From: CAYVQA01 sp045119035
GTDB taxonomy: Bacteria; Bacillota_I; Bacilli_A; ML615J-28; CAG-313
Length of the DNA: 22,491 nucleotides
Assembly: GCA_045119035.1 (NCBI GenBank)
Contig: JBGVCU010000068.1
Coordinates: 1-22,491, forward strand
Reading direction: 5' to 3'
The position numbers and the translations under genes were made by a program. Shown one piece after another: positions 21,364 to 22,491 of the stretch (position 1 is its first letter; every line of letters begins with the position of its first letter). The notes beneath the pieces were generated by a model. The model did not search any database and was not told the DNA's origin. It worked only from the letters and a program-made list of their open reading frames with translations.

Positions 21364-22071
21364 TTATTTTTTTAATTCCCAGTTATGGTCATTATGGTAA
21401 ATCATTTGTTTAGTCATACCGCCATCAACACAAATATTTTCTCCAGTTATAAAAGAAGCGTCATCAGAACATAAGAATAAGACAAGTTTTGCAATGTCAC
21501 TAGTTTTACCAATTCTTCCAGCAGGGTGCTGAAGATGATCTAGTGGATCACTATACTCAGTATTAGAATTATTAATCCATCCTGGTGAAATTGAATTTAC
21601 TCTAACTTTATGGGCAAGAGATACTGCTAGTGCATGTGTTAATGCATGAATTCCACCTTTACTTGCTGTATAACTTTCTGATTGAGGTTGACTCATTCTA
21701 TCTCTTGAAGAAGAAATGTTAATAATGGATGCATTTTCATTAAAATATGGCATAAATAATTTTGATAAATAAAAAGGGGCACTAATTCCTACTCTTAAAG
21801 CTTTGTTGAAATCTTCATAGCTACATTCATTAATACCTTTGAATAGAGGAGGAGCATTATTGATTAGATAATCAATTTTTCCTTCTTTTTCAATTACATA
21901 AGTTACAAACTTTTCTAATGTATCTTTATCAGCTACATCACCTACAAAATGATTCCCTTCGGATATATCAATAACATAACATCTAGCGTTTTGTTTAGTA
22001 AATTCTTCAACAATTGCTTTACCAATTCCTGCATCCCCACCTGTTATTACACATACTTTATTTTTAAACAT
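21364..22071 (-). CDS. Short-chain dehydrogenase/reductase
   Basis: This Rossmann-fold oxidoreductase belongs to the classical SDR group of FabG type. The cofactor motif is TGGDAGIG (10-17), NNA is at 71-73 and the catalytic group is Ser120 or Ser121, Tyr134 and Lys138 (YTASK). The acidic residue at the end of beta2 (VIDIS, Asp35) suggests NAD rather than NADP. The closing FITGENICVDGGMTKQM is standard. At 235 residues it is full length. The substrate is not predictable. AAAGGAAAA precedes the ATG, and a minus-strand TATAAT lies at 22109-22104. It heads a run with the membrane protein and the acetyltransferase. Confidence 0.92.
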   Translation of the reverse strand: MFKNKVCVITGGDAGIGKAIVEEFTKQNARCYVIDISEGNHFVGDVADKDTLEKFVTYVIEKEGKIDYLINNAPPLFKGINECSYEDFNKALRVGISAPFYLSKLFMPYFNENASIINISSSRDRMSQPQSESYTASKGGIHALTHALAVSLAHKVRVNSISPGWINNSNTEYSDPLDHLQHPAGRIGKTSDIAKLVLFLCSDDASFITGENICVDGGMTKQMIYHNDHNWELKK

Positions 22072-22144
22072 TGCTTATTTTCCTTTCAAATATGATTAAG
22101 CTAATTATATCATAAATAGAATATTGTTTACAGTAATATATTAA

Positions 22145-22172
22145 AAATGTTTGATTTTTAAATCAAACATTT
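22145..22172 (-). terminator. Terminator of the HD-domain gene
   Basis: AAATGTTTGATTT (22145-22157) and its perfect complement at 22160-22172 form a 13-bp stem; on the minus strand a short T-run follows. It lies immediately after the HD gene stop. Confidence 0.7.
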
Positions 22173-22173
22173 A

Positions 22174-22491
22174 TTATTTTATACCATTCCATTCATTTAA
22201 GAATTGATTAATAAATTCTTTCATATAGTTATCTCTAGAAATTGCTATTTCTTTTGCAGTTGTTGTATTCATTAAATCTTTTAAATTAAATAATTTTTCA
22301 TAAAAATGATTTAAAGTTGTTGAAACATGATTTCGATACTCGCTTTCGTTCATTATAAGATTTAGTTTAATATCAGGATCATACATTACTCTATTATGAT
22401 GACCACCGAATGTAAAACATCTTGCAATACCAATTGCTCCTATTGCATCTAATCTATCAGCGTCTTGAACAACTTTACCTTCAATAGTAGA
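22174..22491 (-). CDS. HD-domain phosphohydrolase, C-terminal part (runs off the window)
   Basis: The frame stays open to the right edge; translating from 22491 gives STIEGKVVQDADRLDAIGAI followed by GIARCFTFGGHHNRVMYDPD, then a helical tail ending FINQFLNEWNGIK. The block VVQDADRLDAIGAIGIARxFxxGG is typical of HD-superfamily metal-dependent phosphohydrolases related to COG1418/YedJ; the Asp of QDADRLD is the second metal-binding aspartate, and the HD dyad itself would lie upstream of the window. The ATG at 22386 is internal, not the start. The substrate in this family is not established by sequence. Confidence 0.85.
   Translation of the reverse strand, partial: STIEGKVVQDADRLDAIGAIGIARCFTFGGHHNRVMYDPDIKLNLIMNESEYRNHVSTTLNHFYEKLFNLKDLMNTTTAKEIAISRDNYMKEFINQFLNEWNGIK

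Noticed and set aside
1..22491. CRISPR array, tRNA or rRNA genes, or prophage
   Set aside because: I saw no regularly spaced direct repeats, no tRNA cloverleaf or TpsiC-like blocks, and no phage structural genes. The only structured RNA I can support is the TPP riboswitch.
1..22491. Mycoplasma-type code with TGA as tryptophan
   Set aside because: TGA ends spoVAC at the normal position and conserved tryptophans in this window use TGG.

Overview
The window is a strongly AT-rich stretch of a Gram-positive, spore-former-related bacterium. It has spoIIA/spoVA sporulation genes, RNase J, an L33 protein, lipoproteins, RarA, ThiT under a TPP riboswitch, and a two-component system. TGA is a stop codon here (it ends spoVAC) and tryptophan is TGG, so the code is standard and not the Mycoplasma code. 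I read it as an AT-rich lineage of Bacilli or Erysipelotrichia type, possibly uncultured and gut-associated; that placement is inference. Several genes use Shine-Dalgarno RGGTGA followed by 5 bases and ATG, TTG or GTG, and this pattern decided several starts.

Layout. 1-1133: the 5' end of a minus-strand gene, an inverted repeat, and an IS150-like IS3 element that keeps orfB and a right end but lacks orfA. 1219-4022: spoIIAA, spoIIAB, a sigF reduced to 68 codons, then spoVAC, spoVAD and spoVAE. This is the Bacillus gene order, minus most of sigF and minus spoVAA/AB. 4112-5866: RNase J. 5990-7168: a secreted protein whose promoter lies between two LacI/CcpA-like operators. 7298-8565: an unrecognised protein and a lipoprotein. 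8667-8822: rpmG, too short for many gene finders. 8895-10535: a SpoIIIE/FtsK-like membrane protein whose ATP-binding loop is destroyed although its frame is open. 10626-12024: a toxin-antitoxin pair, MqsR-like toxin plus an MqsA-like antitoxin carrying a Panacea (SocA/DUF4065) domain. 12054-13289 (minus): RarA. 13483-16883: an operon of OmpR-type response regulator, histidine kinase and HtrA-like lipoprotein protease. 16963-19006: nuclease-fold protein and ABC-F ATPase, overlapping. 19058-19865: TPP riboswitch, terminator and ThiT. 19904-20480 (minus): a RelE/ParE toxin and Phd/YefM antitoxin with a 28-bp palindromic operator. 20574-22491 (minus): GNAT acetyltransferase, small membrane protein, short-chain dehydrogenase, and an HD-domain protein cut by the window end. 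No stretch above 300 bases lacks a gene.

The main story is the sporulation material. The anti-anti-sigma and anti-sigma genes look fully functional, but their usual client sigma-F is cut to part of its sigma-2 domain. A SpoIIIE-like translocase in the same window has lost Walker A but not its reading frame. Either the forespore programme is decaying in steps, or it has been rebuilt around non-canonical parts. The second point of interest is the MqsR/MqsA-Panacea hybrid toxin-antitoxin locus.
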